This document shows positions 34,796-44,217 of a DNA stretch of 64,000 bases, piece after piece; within the stretch, counting starts at the first letter, position 1; each line of letters starts with the position of its first letter. The notes under the pieces are model-generated. The model saw only the letters and a list, made by a program, of their open reading frames with translations, was not told where the DNA came from and made no database searches. The translations under genes and the position numbers were made by a program. This stretch comes from Ancylobacter koreensis (GTDB lineage: Bacteria; Pseudomonadota; Alphaproteobacteria; Rhizobiales; Xanthobacteraceae): the NCBI RefSeq assembly GCF_023016525.1, contig NZ_JALKCG010000009.1, positions 1 to 64,000 of the forward strand, in the 5' to 3' direction.

Positions 34796-34828
34796 ACGGC
34801 CGGGCATGCGCCCGGCCGTTTTCGTTTC
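34796..34828 (+). terminator. Rho-independent terminator after TRAP receptor copy 1
   Basis: A perfect 10-bp stem, ACGGCCGGGC/GCCCGGCCGT with an ATGC loop, followed by TTTCGTTT. It separates copy 1 from copy 2, so the receptor genes are probably separate transcripts. Confidence 0.8.
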
Positions 34829-34920
34829 GGGGCACGGGCAACGGGGTCCGTGCCCTTCGCTGTTGCCCCCGGCAGCCCGTTGCGGCAAACATCCCGCGCC
34901 CGTCTCGCAGGATGCCGCCC

Positions 34921-36018
34921 ATGACCCGCCGCGCTTTCCTCCGCACCGCCGGAACCGGCCTCGCCGCGACCGCCGCCGCCGGACTCCCGGCCCCGGCCCT
35001 CGCGCAGGATGCGCCGGTGGTGAAATGGCGCCTCACCTCCAGCGTGCCGAAGGTGCTGGACGCCATTTTCGGCGCCAATGAGCTGGTGTCGAAATATGTG
35101 AGCGAGGTGACGCAGGGCCGCTTCACCATCCAGAACTTCGCGGCGGGCGAGATCGTGCCCGGCCTTCAGGCGCTCGACGCGGTGCAGAACGGCACCGTCG
35201 AGGTCGCGCAGACCCCGCTCTACTACTACACCGGGAAGGACCCTTCCTTCGCCTGCTTCACCACCATGCCCTTCGGGCTGAACGCGCGCATGCAGAACGC
35301 GTGGTTCTACCAGGGCGGCGGGCGCGAGCTGCAGGACGAGTTCCTGGCGAAATACAATCTCGTCGGCTTTCTCGGCGGCAATACCGGCACCCAGATGGGC
35401 GGCTGGTTCCGCAAGGAGGTGAAGGACCTCGCCGACTTCAAGGGGCTGAAATTCCGCATCGGCGGCATTGCCGGGCAGGTGGTGGCCAAGCTCGGCGTGG
35501 TGCCGCAGCAGATCGCGCCGGGCGACATCTACGCCGCGCTGGAAAAGGGCACCATCGACGCCTGCGAATGGGTCGGGCCCTATGACGACGAGAAGCTCGG
35601 CTTCGTACGGGTCGCGCCCTATTACTACTATCCCGGCTGGTGGGACGGCGGGCCGACCATGAACGTCGTGGTCAACCGCACCAAGTGGAACGAGCTGCCC
35701 AAGTCCTATCAGGCGATCTTCGAGGCGGCGGTGGCCTATGCCAATGCCGACATGCTGGCAAAATACGACGCCTTCAACCCGGCGGCGCTGCGCCGGCTGG
35801 TGGCGGCGGGCGCGCAGCTGCGCACCTTCCCGCAGAGCTTCCTCGACGCCTCGTGGCAGGCCTCCAACGAGCTGATCGCCGAGATCGGCGCCAAGAACGC
35901 CGGCTTCAAGAAGATCATGGACGCGCAGATCGCCTTCCGGAACGAGGAATATCTCTGGTGGCAGGTCGGCGAATACCCCTATGACGGCTACATGATCCGC
36001 GCCCGCTCGCGGGGGTAG
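34921..36018 (+). CDS. TRAP transporter periplasmic receptor, TakP-like (copy 2)
   Basis: A 365-residue tandem paralogue of copy 1. Tat signal T-R-R-A-F-L-R-T-A-G at the very start, then A-L-A-Q cut region near 30. Same core: [37 protein letters not shown] and [13 protein letters not shown]. The pocket motif is identical to copy 1 (with C instead of G/A just before the E), so a related carboxylate is expected. ATG 34912 is an alternative start three codons upstream; 34921 puts the RR motif at residue 3. Confidence 0.88.
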   Translation: MTRRAFLRTAGTGLAATAAAGLPAPALAQDAPVVKWRLTSSVPKVLDAIFGANELVSKYVSEVTQGRFTIQNFAAGEIVPGLQALDAVQNGTVEVAQTPLYYYTGKDPSFACFTTMPFGLNARMQNAWFYQGGGRELQDEFLAKYNLVGFLGGNTGTQMGGWFRKEVKDLADFKGLKFRIGGIAGQVVAKLGVVPQQIAPGDIYAALEKGTIDACEWVGPYDDEKLGFVRVAPYYYYPGWWDGGPTMNVVVNRTKWNELPKSYQAIFEAAVAYANADMLAKYDAFNPAALRRLVAAGAQLRTFPQSFLDASWQASNELIAEIGAKNAGFKKIMDAQIAFRNEEYLWWQVGEYPYDGYMIRARSRG

Positions 36019-36026
36019 GGAAGGAT

Positions 36027-36119
36027 CGTCATCCCGGAAGGACCGCAAGTCCTGTCCGGGATCGCTCTCCAATCCGGTACGCGATCCCGGCTCTCCGCTG
36101 CGTTGCGGCCGGGATGACG
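36027..36119. repeat. Dispersed palindromic repeat (CGTCATCCCGG type), copy 2
   Basis: Starts CGTCATCCCGGA and ends GGCCGGGATGACG, with inner CCGGGATCG and CGATCCCGG arms. It fills the gap between TRAP receptor copies 2 and 3 and may fold into a long hairpin that limits read-through. Confidence 0.8.
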
Positions 36120-36148
36120 AAAGACGCAGAACGAGAAGGGAAACGCCG

Positions 36149-37249
36149 ATGCCGAGTTCGACCTCCCGCCGCAGCCTGATCAAGGGCGCGGGCCTTGCCG
36201 CCGCCGCCACGACGCTGGCCGCGCCCGCCCTCGCGCAGACCGCCCCGCAGGTGCGCTGGCGGCTGACGTCGAGCTACCCGAAATCGCTCGACACCATCTA
36301 CGGCGCCTCGCTGCTGCTGGCGAAATATGTCGGCGAGGCCACCGACAAGCGCTTCACCATCGACGTCTTCGCCCCCGGCGAGATCGTGCCGGGCCTTCAG
36401 GCCTATGACGCGGTGCAGAACCATACGGTCGAGGTCGCCCAGACCGCGCTCTACTACTACATCGGCAAGAACCCCGCCTTCGCGCCCTTCACCACGCTGC
36501 CCTTCGGGTTGAACGCGCGCCAGCAGACGGCGTGGCTCTACCATGGCGGCGGCACGGAACTGCAGAACGCCTTCCTCGCCAAAAGCAACACGATCGGCTT
36601 CGCCGGCGGCAATACCGGCGCGCAGATGGGCGGCTGGTTCCGCAAGGAGATCAAGACCGTCGCCGACGTGAAGGGGCTCAAGATGCGCCTGCCGGGCATT
36701 GCCGGGCAGGTGATGGCCCGCCTCGGGCTGGTGCCGCAGAACCTTGCCGGCGGCGACATCTATCCGGCGCTGGAGAAGGGCACCATCGACGCCGCCGAAT
36801 TCGTCGGCCCGGTGGACGACGAGAAGCTCGGCTTCAACCGGGTGGCGCCCTATTACTATTATCCCGGCTGGTGGGAGGGTGGCCCGACCATCCATTTCAT
36901 CGCCAATCTCCAGGCCTGGAACGAACTGCCCAAGCCCTATCAGGCGGCGTTCGAGGCGGCGGCGGCCTATGCCAATTCCGACATGCTGGCGAAATACGAC
37001 GCCCGCAACCCGGCGGCGCTGCGCCGGCTGGTGGCGGGCGGGGCGCAGCTGCGGCCCTTCCCGACCGACCTGATGGACGCCGCCTACAAGGAGAACGTCG
37101 CGCTGATGGCGGAGATTTCCGCCAAGAACGCCGAGTTCAAGACGATCTACGATTCCATGCTCGCCTTCCGCAACGAGGAGTACCTGTGGTGGCAGGTCGG
37201 CGAGTATCCCTATGACGGCTACATGATCCGCGCCCGCTCGCGCGGGTGA
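36149..37249 (+). CDS. TRAP transporter periplasmic receptor, TakP-like (copy 3, altered pocket)
   Basis: 366 residues, the third tandem paralogue. Tat signal S-R-R-S-L-I-K-G-A-G with an A-L-A-Q cut region near 30. Core as in copies 1 and 2, but the pocket motif reads E-F-V-G-P-V-D-D-E-K-L-G-F (Trp to Phe, Tyr to Val) and the central lobe has R-L-P-G-I-A-G-Q-V-M instead of R-I-G-G. These changes suggest a different or bulkier ligand. No DctQM genes are nearby. AGAAGGGAAA precedes the ATG. Confidence 0.88.
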   Translation: MPSSTSRRSLIKGAGLAAAATTLAAPALAQTAPQVRWRLTSSYPKSLDTIYGASLLLAKYVGEATDKRFTIDVFAPGEIVPGLQAYDAVQNHTVEVAQTALYYYIGKNPAFAPFTTLPFGLNARQQTAWLYHGGGTELQNAFLAKSNTIGFAGGNTGAQMGGWFRKEIKTVADVKGLKMRLPGIAGQVMARLGLVPQNLAGGDIYPALEKGTIDAAEFVGPVDDEKLGFNRVAPYYYYPGWWEGGPTIHFIANLQAWNELPKPYQAAFEAAAAYANSDMLAKYDARNPAALRRLVAGGAQLRPFPTDLMDAAYKENVALMAEISAKNAEFKTIYDSMLAFRNEEYLWWQVGEYPYDGYMIRARSRG

Positions 37250-37274
37250 GCCGCGAGGAGAAGGGGATGGCCGC

Positions 37275-38207
37275 TCAGGCGGCTTCCCGGCGCTCCTCCA
37301 CGGCCGCCTCGCGGGCGGCGGGCGAGGCGGCGGCCACGGTGGCGCGGGCGCTCATATGGTGGTGCATGGTGTAGAGCCCGGCCGCCATGATGAGCGCCAT
37401 GCCGCCTATGGACACGAGGTCCGGCATGTCATGGAACACGACGGCGCTGAGGCCGACCGCGCACACCACGGCGGCGTAGCGGAACGGCGCGACCGTCGAT
37501 GGCTCCGCGGCGCGGAAGGCGGCGATGGTCAGCATGTGCCCGACCACCAGCGAGACGCTGCCGCCGACGAGATACGCGAACACCTTGAGGTCGATGGCGT
37601 GCCAGGTCTCCACCATGGCGCCGGCGAAGCCGAAGCCCATGCCGGCGATGGTGGTGGCGAAGGTGACGACCAGCGTCGGCACGTGCGAACGGATGCGCCC
37701 GGTGATGAAGTCGCGGAAGGCGATGAGGACGCTGGCGCCGAGCGGCAGCAGCGCCATTGCGTCGAAGGCGGACGAGCCCGGCTTCACGATCATCGTCACG
37801 CCGGCGAAGCCGACGAACACCGCCGTCCAGTAGCGCCAGCCGATCCGCGCGCCGAAGAACAGCACCGCCGTCGCCATGGTGAGCAGCGGGGTGATCTGCA
37901 GGATCGCCGTGGCGTCGGCGATCGACATCGCGGTAATGGCGGTGATGAACAGGATGGCGACCAGCGCCTCGGCCAGCGCGCGCAGCATCACCCGGCCGTC
38001 GGCGCAGTAGCGCAGGGCCGGCAGCTGGCCCTTCCAGCCGAGCACCGCGAGCAGGATCGACGCCGCGACGATGCCGCGTATGGCGAGGATCTGCGAGGGC
38101 GGGATGGTCTCCAGCGCGAGCTTGGAGAAGGCATCGTTGCTGGAGAAGATCGACGAGCCCGCGACCATAAGAAGGATGCCGCGACGGCTGGCACTGGAGG
38201 CATGCAT
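37275..38207 (-). CDS. EamA/DMT-superfamily transporter
   Basis: 310 residues with ten hydrophobic segments arranged as two five-segment repeats, as in drug/metabolite exporters. Marks: S-S-I-F-S-S-N-D-A-F-S-K-L near residue 20, I-L-A-I-R-G-I-V, L-Q-I-T-P-L-L-T-M, and in the second repeat A-F-R-A-A-E-P-S-T-V-A-P-F-R-Y. The C-terminal 25 residues are charged and Ala-rich. ATG 38207 is selected because membrane homology starts right after it; the frame remains open further upstream without homology. Substrate unknown. Confidence 0.87.
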   Translation of the reverse strand: MHASSASRRGILLMVAGSSIFSSNDAFSKLALETIPPSQILAIRGIVAASILLAVLGWKGQLPALRYCADGRVMLRALAEALVAILFITAITAMSIADATAILQITPLLTMATAVLFFGARIGWRYWTAVFVGFAGVTMIVKPGSSAFDAMALLPLGASVLIAFRDFITGRIRSHVPTLVVTFATTIAGMGFGFAGAMVETWHAIDLKVFAYLVGGSVSLVVGHMLTIAAFRAAEPSTVAPFRYAAVVCAVGLSAVVFHDMPDLVSIGGMALIMAAGLYTMHHHMSARATVAAASPAAREAAVEERREAA

Positions 38208-38283
38208 GGAAGGCGGGTTCCGCAGGAGAGGCCGGGGATGTGCACCGCGAAATTGACGGTTTCGCGGCCGTAGGCGGGAAGCG

Positions 38284-39483
38284 TCAGTATTCCTCGCAGG
38301 CCGCGCCCGGCTCGCCGGCTTCCGCCTCCACGAGGCCGCCAGTGCGCCTTTCCAGCGCCTGCGAGAGCACGCAGAGGCCGAGCGCGCCGACCGCCAGCGC
38401 GGCTCCGACCCAGGGGAGTTCGGCATAGCCGACCCCGACCGTGATCGCCGCTCCGCCGACCCAGGCGCCGGCCGCGTTGCCGAGGTTGAAGGCGCCCTGG
38501 TTGAGCGTCGAGGCGAGGTTGGGCGCGCCCACCGCCGCATCGACGACCCGCATCTGGATCGGCGCCACCACGGCAAAGACGAGAATGCCCCACACGAAGA
38601 CCGTGGCGATGGCCGCGACCGCGAAGGGGGCGAGGAAGACGAACGCCACAAGAACGGCGGCGAGCCCGATGAAGGTGCCCATCAGCGAGGGCATGAGCCG
38701 CCAGTCGGCGAGCCTGCCGCCGAGCAGGTTGCCGATGGTGATGCCGACGCCGAAGAGCAGCAGCACATAGGTCACGGTGTGGGCGGGCAGGCCGGTCACG
38801 TTGCGCAGCAGCGGCGCGATATAGGTGAACACCGAGAACAGGCTCGCCGAGGCCATCACGCTGATCAGCATGGTGAGGACCACCTGCGGGCGCCGGAGCA
38901 CGCCGAACTCGCGCAGGATGTTGCCGGCCGAATGGGGGATGTCGCGCGGCACCCACAGCGCTATGGCGCTGACCGCGAAGATGCCGATGATCACCACCGC
39001 CCAGAAGGTGGAGCGCCAGCCGAGATGCTGGCCGAGCGCGGTGCCGAGCGGCACGCCCAGCACATTGGCGAGCGTCAGGCCGGCGAACATCAGCGCGATG
39101 GCGCTGGCGCGCTGATTGGGCGGCACAAGGCTCGCGGCGACCACCGCGCCGATGCCGAAGAAGGCGCCGTGGCAGAAGGCGGTGACGACGCGCGCGCCCA
39201 TCAGGAACCAGTAGTCCGGCGCGATGGCGCACAGCAGGTTGCCGACCACGAACATGCTGGCGAGGCCGATCAGCGTCGCCTTGCGCGGCAGCGGATTGGT
39301 GATGATGGCGACGATGGGGGCACCGATGACGACGCCGAGCGCATAGCCGGTGACGAGCAGGCCGGCGGCGGGAATCGTCACCGAGAGGTCGGCGGCGACC
39401 TCCGGCAGCAGGCCCATGATGACGAATTCGGTGGTGCCAATGCCGAAGGAGGCCATGGCGAGGGCCAACAGCGGAAGCTGCAT
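38284..39483 (-). CDS. MFS transporter, AraJ/YdhP-like
   Basis: A 399-residue 12-segment major facilitator of the AraJ group: F-G-I-G-T-T-E-F-V-I-M-G-L-L-P near residue 12, G-Y-A-L-G-V-V-I-G-A-P-I near 46, A-F-C-H-G-A-F-F-G near 105. In the second half are N-Q-G-A-F-N-L-G-N-A-A-G-A-W-V-G. Members export sugars, drugs or nucleosides, and the substrate cannot be told. It is separated by 76 bp from the EamA gene on the same strand. Confidence 0.88.
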   Translation of the reverse strand: MQLPLLALAMASFGIGTTEFVIMGLLPEVAADLSVTIPAAGLLVTGYALGVVIGAPIVAIITNPLPRKATLIGLASMFVVGNLLCAIAPDYWFLMGARVVTAFCHGAFFGIGAVVAASLVPPNQRASAIALMFAGLTLANVLGVPLGTALGQHLGWRSTFWAVVIIGIFAVSAIALWVPRDIPHSAGNILREFGVLRRPQVVLTMLISVMASASLFSVFTYIAPLLRNVTGLPAHTVTYVLLLFGVGITIGNLLGGRLADWRLMPSLMGTFIGLAAVLVAFVFLAPFAVAAIATVFVWGILVFAVVAPIQMRVVDAAVGAPNLASTLNQGAFNLGNAAGAWVGGAAITVGVGYAELPWVGAALAVGALGLCVLSQALERRTGGLVEAEAGEPGAACEEY

Positions 39484-39627
39484 CGGAAATCCCGTCGATG
39501 TCAGAATGCGAGGTCGGCGCTGGATAGCAGCGCGATTCCCGTCAGCATAAGCACGTTATATTGCAACGCAGCAACAAACCGCCGCGCGCGGCAGCCATGC
39601 ATTGCAAAGATGGCGGGAGTATTCCCG

Positions 39628-40674
39628 TCAGCCGCCGGTGACGCTCATGTGGCGGCGCAGGGCCGGGGCGCGGCCGGGGCGGTCGATGACGAAGTCATGG
39701 CCCTTGGGCTTGCGGAAGATGGCGTCGTCGAGCACCGCGTGCAACTTCTCGTCGCCCTCCGAGGCGCGCAGCGGCGCGCGAAGGTCCGCCGCGTCCTCCT
39801 GGCCGAGGCACATGTAGAGCGTGCCGGTGCAGGTGACGCGCACCCGGTTACAGCCCTCGCAGAAATTATGCGTCAGCGGCGTGATGAAGCCGAGCCGCCC
39901 GCCGGTCTCCCTGATCGAGACGTAGCGCGCCGGGCCGCCGGTGCGGAAGGGGATGTCCTCCAGCGTCCAGCGCTCGTCGAGGCGCGCGCGGACGGTGGAG
40001 AGCGGCAGATACTGGTCGGCGCGCTCGGAGCCGGTCTCGCCGAGCGGCATCACCTCGATGAGCGAGACGTCCATGCCGCGCCCATGCGCCCATTCGACGA
40101 GCGAGGGGATCTCGTCCTCGTTCTCGCCGGCCAGCGCCACGGCGTTGAGCTTCACATGGATGCCGGCGTCCTGCGCGGCGTCGATGCCGGCGAGCACCTT
40201 GGACAGATCGCCCCAGCGGGTGAGCGCCCGGAAACGGTCGGGATCGAGCGTGTCCAGCGAGACGTTGATGCGCTTCACCCCGCAATCGGCGAGTTCGCGC
40301 GCGAAGCGGGCGAGCTGCGAGCCGTTGGTGGTGAGGGTGAGTTCTTCGAGCGCGCCGGAATCGAGATGCCGGCCCAGCGAACGGAACAGGGTCATCACGT
40401 CACGACGCACCAGCGGCTCGCCGCCGGTCAGGCGCAGCTTCTTCACGCCGCGCGCGACGAAGGCCGAGCACAGCCGGTCGAGCTCTTCCAGCGTCAGCAG
40501 CTCGGGCTTGGGCAGGAACGTCATGTGCTCCGCCATGCAGTACACGCAGCGGAAGTCGCACCGGTCGGTGACGGAGACGCGGAGATAGGTGACGGCCCGG
40601 CCGAAGGTGTCGACCAGCGGCGCGCGCGGGGTGGCGCGGTCGAGGCGGTCGATCAGGGCTTCGTCGGTGTTCAC
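39628..40674 (-). CDS. moaA: GTP 3',8-cyclase
   Basis: A 348-residue radical-SAM enzyme for the first step of molybdenum cofactor synthesis. The N-terminal cluster site is C39-x3-C43-x2-C46 ([11 protein letters not shown]), followed by L-T-G-G-E-P-L-V-R near residue 83. The second cluster uses F-C-E-G-C-N-R-V-R and a third Cys near L-Y-M-C. It ends S-V-T-G-G, the family's conserved C-terminal Gly-Gly. It stands alone, with divergent DUF971 gene 250 bp away. Confidence 0.95.
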   Translation of the reverse strand: MNTDEALIDRLDRATPRAPLVDTFGRAVTYLRVSVTDRCDFRCVYCMAEHMTFLPKPELLTLEELDRLCSAFVARGVKKLRLTGGEPLVRRDVMTLFRSLGRHLDSGALEELTLTTNGSQLARFARELADCGVKRINVSLDTLDPDRFRALTRWGDLSKVLAGIDAAQDAGIHVKLNAVALAGENEDEIPSLVEWAHGRGMDVSLIEVMPLGETGSERADQYLPLSTVRARLDERWTLEDIPFRTGGPARYVSIRETGGRLGFITPLTHNFCEGCNRVRVTCTGTLYMCLGQEDAADLRAPLRASEGDEKLHAVLDDAIFRKPKGHDFVIDRPGRAPALRRHMSVTGG

Positions 40675-40793
40675 CTTGCGCGCTCCCGTTTGCGCCTGCC
40701 GGCTCGGGGCCGGTTATTCAGGACGTTTCTAATGATAGCCGGTCCTCGTGCCAAGGCGCAGGGGCCTATCGGGCCATCGGCTGAACCATTCGT

Positions 40794-40832
40794 GACGTGC
40801 CTTCGCCAAAAGGGACGTGCCTTCACGAAAAG
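40794..40832. repeat. Tandem 19-nt direct repeat between moaA and the DUF971 gene
   Basis: GACGTGCCTTCGCCAAAAG (40794-40812) is repeated as GACGTGCCTTCACGAAAAG (40814-40832), with two mismatches and a 20-nt step (two helical turns). It sits in the 250-bp divergent intergenic region and could be a pair of protein-binding sites. Confidence 0.5.
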
Positions 40833-40924
40833 ACGGAACGTCGAGCAGGGACGCGGCGCGCCTCCTTGGCGAACGCGCCCCGCCCCTTTATGTGGGATGG
40901 CGCACAAGGGAAGGGAAGAGAGCC

Positions 40925-41305
40925 GTGACCGACGCCTGGCCGACCGAGATCAAGCTCCACAAGGACCGCCGCGCGCTGACCATCGCCTTCGAGGACGGGT
41001 CGTCCTTCACGCTGCCGGCGGAATATCTGCGGGTCGAGAGCCCATCCGCCGAGGTGCAGGGCCATTCCCCCGCCGACCGCCAGCTCGTCGCCGGCAAGCG
41101 CGAGGTGCGGGTCGATGAGGCGATCCCGGTCGGCAACTACGCGGTGCGGCTGATGTTCGACGACGGTCATTCGACCGGCATCTACACCTGGGACATCCTG
41201 CACACGCTCGGGCGCGAGCAGGAGGAGCGCTGGACGCGCTATCTCCAGGAACTCGCCTCGCGCAACCTCTCGCGCGACGCGGCGGGCAGCGTCCGCCGGC
41301 ACTGA
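40925..41305 (+). CDS. DUF971 (gamma-butyrobetaine-hydroxylase-like N-terminal) domain protein
   Basis: 126 residues: W-P-T-E-I-K-L-H-K-D near the start, F-T-L-P-A-E-Y-L-R-V-E-S-P-S-A-E-V-Q-G-H, V-G-N-Y-A-V-R-L-M-F-D-D-G-H-S-T-G-I-Y-T-W near residue 75. This matches the stand-alone DUF971 family found next to cofactor genes; in some proteins this domain binds zinc or is linked to Fe-S proteins. The GTG at 40925 has AAGGGAAGGGAAGAG upstream. Function unknown. Confidence 0.85.
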   Translation: MTDAWPTEIKLHKDRRALTIAFEDGSSFTLPAEYLRVESPSAEVQGHSPADRQLVAGKREVRVDEAIPVGNYAVRLMFDDGHSTGIYTWDILHTLGREQEERWTRYLQELASRNLSRDAAGSVRRH

Positions 41306-41371
41306 GGCGGGCGGCGCGCCTGTACGCACCCCGGAGCGGCCTCGCGGCCGTCCGGGATGGCGGTGGCCGTA

Positions 41372-41959
41372 TCAGTTGATCACGACGACCTTGGTGCCGA
41401 CCCGCACGCGGTTGTAGAGGTCGGTGACGTCGTCATTGGTCATGCGGAAGCAGCCCGAGGACACCGCCTGGCCGATGGTCTCCGGCTCGTTGGAGCCGTG
41501 GATGCGGTAGAGCGTCGAACCCAGATACATGGCGCGCGCGCCGAGCGGGTTGTCGATGCCGCCGGGCATGTAGCGCGGCAGGTCGGGGCGGCGCTGGAGC
41601 ATCTGCGCCGGCGGCGTCCAGCCCGGCCACTCGGCCTTGCGCGTTATGGTCTGCACGCCCGACCAGCGGAAGCCGTCGCGGCCGACGCCGATGCCGTAGC
41701 GCAGCGCCGTGCCGTTGTCCTGCACGAGGTACAGGCGGCGCTCGGCGGTGTTCACCACGATGGTGCCCGGCGCGTATTTGCCGTTATAGGCCACCACCTG
41801 CCGGCGGATCGAGGAATAGCCCTTGCCCGTTCCGTTGCCGAAATCGGACGGGCGGAAGAAGCCGAAGAAGGAAGGGGTGGTGGACTGCGCCATGGCCGGG
41901 GCCGTCCCCGCCAGCGTCAGTGCGGCGAGCGCCATGGCCGCCATCGTGTTGAATCGCAT
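41372..41959 (-). CDS. L,D-transpeptidase (YkuD domain)
   Basis: 195 residues with a signal peptide (M-R-F-N-T-M, hydrophobic 8-20, cut after A-M-A near 24). The YkuD domain is at about 70-195: I-V-V-N-T-A-E-R-R-L-Y-L-V, a D/N-P-L-G-A-R-A-M-Y-L loop, Y-R-I-H-G-S-N-E-P near 155, and the catalytic S-S-G-C-F-R-M with its Cys. Such periplasmic enzymes make 3-3 peptidoglycan cross-links or attach lipoproteins. ATG 41959 has GGGG about 10 nt upstream, better than ATG 41971. Confidence 0.93.
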   Translation of the reverse strand: MRFNTMAAMALAALTLAGTAPAMAQSTTPSFFGFFRPSDFGNGTGKGYSSIRRQVVAYNGKYAPGTIVVNTAERRLYLVQDNGTALRYGIGVGRDGFRWSGVQTITRKAEWPGWTPPAQMLQRRPDLPRYMPGGIDNPLGARAMYLGSTLYRIHGSNEPETIGQAVSSGCFRMTNDDVTDLYNRVRVGTKVVVIN

Positions 41960-42163
41960 CGAAAGCCCCATACGAAATACGATTGTCACCGCCTGCCGGG
42001 GCCGACGGCCGGAAAATCTTGCTCCATCGCTGCCCCTGCGTCGATGGCCGCAAGCCGACACTATGCGGCGAAATGCTTCACGCGGTCTTCATGAGCCCGT
42101 GACGACACGAAATTGCGCGGACCTATGGCGCGCGGGACACAGATGAACCCGCCGGCAGCCCGT

Positions 42164-44113
42164 TCAACGCGCCGGCGCGGCCTCCCCGAAGATCGCCGCC
42201 GCCACCGGCCGGCCGAAGAACGCCACGCCGGCGCGGGTGAAGTGGGTGTTGTCATATTGCAGCGGCTGGCCGTCGATCGCGATCGGGCAGTCGCCGGCCG
42301 GGCAGGCCGTCTTCAGCACCGAGACGAAGGTGACGTCGGGATTGCCGGCGAGCTGGCCGGCGAGCTGCGCCTCGTAATTGCGGGTCAGCGGCAGCATGTC
42401 GTCGCCGGCCATGGTGTCGGCATTGCCGGCGATGAGCCGGCGCGACAGCAGGGTGGGCACCGGCGTGCCGTAAAGCGGCACCGGCCCGACGACGACCACG
42501 CGCACGCCGAGCGCGGCGATCTCAGCGATCTTCGCGGCGATGTCCGGCGTCACGGCGAGCACGCCGCCCAGCACCAGTATGTCGGGCCGGTTCTTCAGCA
42601 CCCAGTCGAAGGCAAACTCGTTCATCGCCTTGCAGTAGGGCACCGCGCGCGTCGCGCCGAACAGCAGCGGCGGGCAGGCGCCCCCGGTGATCTCGCCGAC
42701 CGCATAGCCGCGCTGCTGTGCCGCCTCACGGATGGCGCCGATGAAATGGGCGATGTGGCTGTTGCCCCAGACCATCACGGAAGGGTGGGTGGTCGGCAAG
42801 CATTCGGGGGCGATGTCGGGGGTGGGCTGCATGCTCGGGGTGAAGCAGCGGTGCCAGCTGAAGACCTGCGCGCCGTCATAGTCGACATAGGGCGACAGCG
42901 CCTCGATGGCCGGGCCGAAGCGGGAGGGCAGGCCGCGCGTGGCGATGCCCCATTGTGCGAACAGCGCCAGCGCGGCGGTGCAGGCGACGAGCCCGCCCAC
43001 CATGCGGCGCGGCGTGAACAGCGCCTTGTTCCGGCGGAAGGGCTGCTCGACGAAGCGGTAGGACAGCGCCGCCAGCGCGAGGGAGGCGAGGGTGCCGCCG
43101 ATGAGAAAGACCGGCGCCGCCACGGGGGCTATGCCGGCCGTGTCCAGCGCCGCGCGCCCCAGCGTGGCGATGGGCCAGTGCACGAGATAGAGCGAGTAGG
43201 AGATCCTGCCGATATAGACCGGCACGCGGGCCGAGAGCAGGCGCACGACCAGCGGCGCACCGCCTTCGCCGCCCCAGATCACCAGCGCCGAGCCGATGCA
43301 GGGGATGAGCGCGCGCAGGCCGGGAAACGGCGCGGTCGATTTCAGCATCAGCATGGCGCCGAGCACCATGGCGCAGCCGCCGGCGACCGCCGCCATGCGT
43401 TCCACGTCGCTGCGCGGCGCCCGCCCGCCGGGCAGCGCCAGCGCCGAGCCGATCAGCAATTCGAAGGCGCGGAAAGGCAGAAGGTAATAGGCCGCCGCGC
43501 GGTGCGTACCGAGCGCGAGCTGGCTCGCCGCCAGCGAGACGAGGAGCAGACCCAGCACCATGCCGACCAGCCAGCGCGGTCCGCCGCGCCGGAACAGGAG
43601 CACCAGCGCCGGGAACAGCAGGTAGAACTGTTCCTCCACGCCCAGCGACCAGTAATGCAGCAGCGGCATCTCCTGCGCCGCCGGGCCGAAATAGTCGGTC
43701 TCAAGGAAGAAGAAGACGTTGCCGAAGCCGAACGTCGACCACAGCAGCGAGCGCGCGAAGGTGAACATCTCCTGCGGCAGCAGCAGGAGCCAGGCGGCGA
43801 GCGCGGTGAGCGCCGTCACGAACAGGAAGGCGGGTGCGATGCGGCGGATGCGGCGCTCGTAGAAGCCGAGGATGGAGAAGCTGCCCTCCGCCGTATCGGC
43901 ATAGATCGATTTCGAGATCAGATAGCCGGAGATGACGAAGAACACGTCGACGCCGACGAAGCCGCCCGGCAGCCACTTCGCGCCGAAATGGAACAGCACG
44001 ACGCCGAGGACGGCGACGGCGCGCAGGCCGTCAATATGGGCGCGGTAGGCGAGATGTTGATGCACGATGGACCGGGGCTGGAGGAGGCCGGAGGAGAGGC
44101 GGGTTCGCGCCAT
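42164..44113 (-). CDS. Acyltransferase-3 / SGNH-domain protein (OafA-like), copy 1
   Basis: About 649 residues. The N-terminal half has ten or so membrane segments of the acyltransferase-3 family: Y-R-A-H-I-D-G-L-R-A-V-A-V near the start with the key H-I-D, F-H-F-G-A, F-F-V-I-S-G-Y-L-I, and F-Y-E-R-R-I-R-R-I. The C-terminal half is an SGNH/GDSL-like periplasmic domain with V-W-G-N-S-H-I-A and N-T-H-F-T-R-A-G carrying the His. Such proteins add acetyl groups to O-antigen, peptidoglycan or other glycans. The start is uncertain (ATG 44113 or GTG 44065). It is a tandem paralogue of the next gene. Confidence 0.88.
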   Translation of the reverse strand: MARTRLSSGLLQPRSIVHQHLAYRAHIDGLRAVAVLGVVLFHFGAKWLPGGFVGVDVFFVISGYLISKSIYADTAEGSFSILGFYERRIRRIAPAFLFVTALTALAAWLLLLPQEMFTFARSLLWSTFGFGNVFFFLETDYFGPAAQEMPLLHYWSLGVEEQFYLLFPALVLLFRRGGPRWLVGMVLGLLLVSLAASQLALGTHRAAAYYLLPFRAFELLIGSALALPGGRAPRSDVERMAAVAGGCAMVLGAMLMLKSTAPFPGLRALIPCIGSALVIWGGEGGAPLVVRLLSARVPVYIGRISYSLYLVHWPIATLGRAALDTAGIAPVAAPVFLIGGTLASLALAALSYRFVEQPFRRNKALFTPRRMVGGLVACTAALALFAQWGIATRGLPSRFGPAIEALSPYVDYDGAQVFSWHRCFTPSMQPTPDIAPECLPTTHPSVMVWGNSHIAHFIGAIREAAQQRGYAVGEITGGACPPLLFGATRAVPYCKAMNEFAFDWVLKNRPDILVLGGVLAVTPDIAAKIAEIAALGVRVVVVGPVPLYGTPVPTLLSRRLIAGNADTMAGDDMLPLTRNYEAQLAGQLAGNPDVTFVSVLKTACPAGDCPIAIDGQPLQYDNTHFTRAGVAFFGRPVAAAIFGEAAPAR

Positions 44114-44217
44114 TATGACGGCTGCCGCGCAGCCATGGCACATCCCGCGATGCTGGCGCGCGCGGGAGCGCCCGATTAGAGCCGCCATGTGACCCTGGCG
44201 CTACGGGGGCGGAGGGC

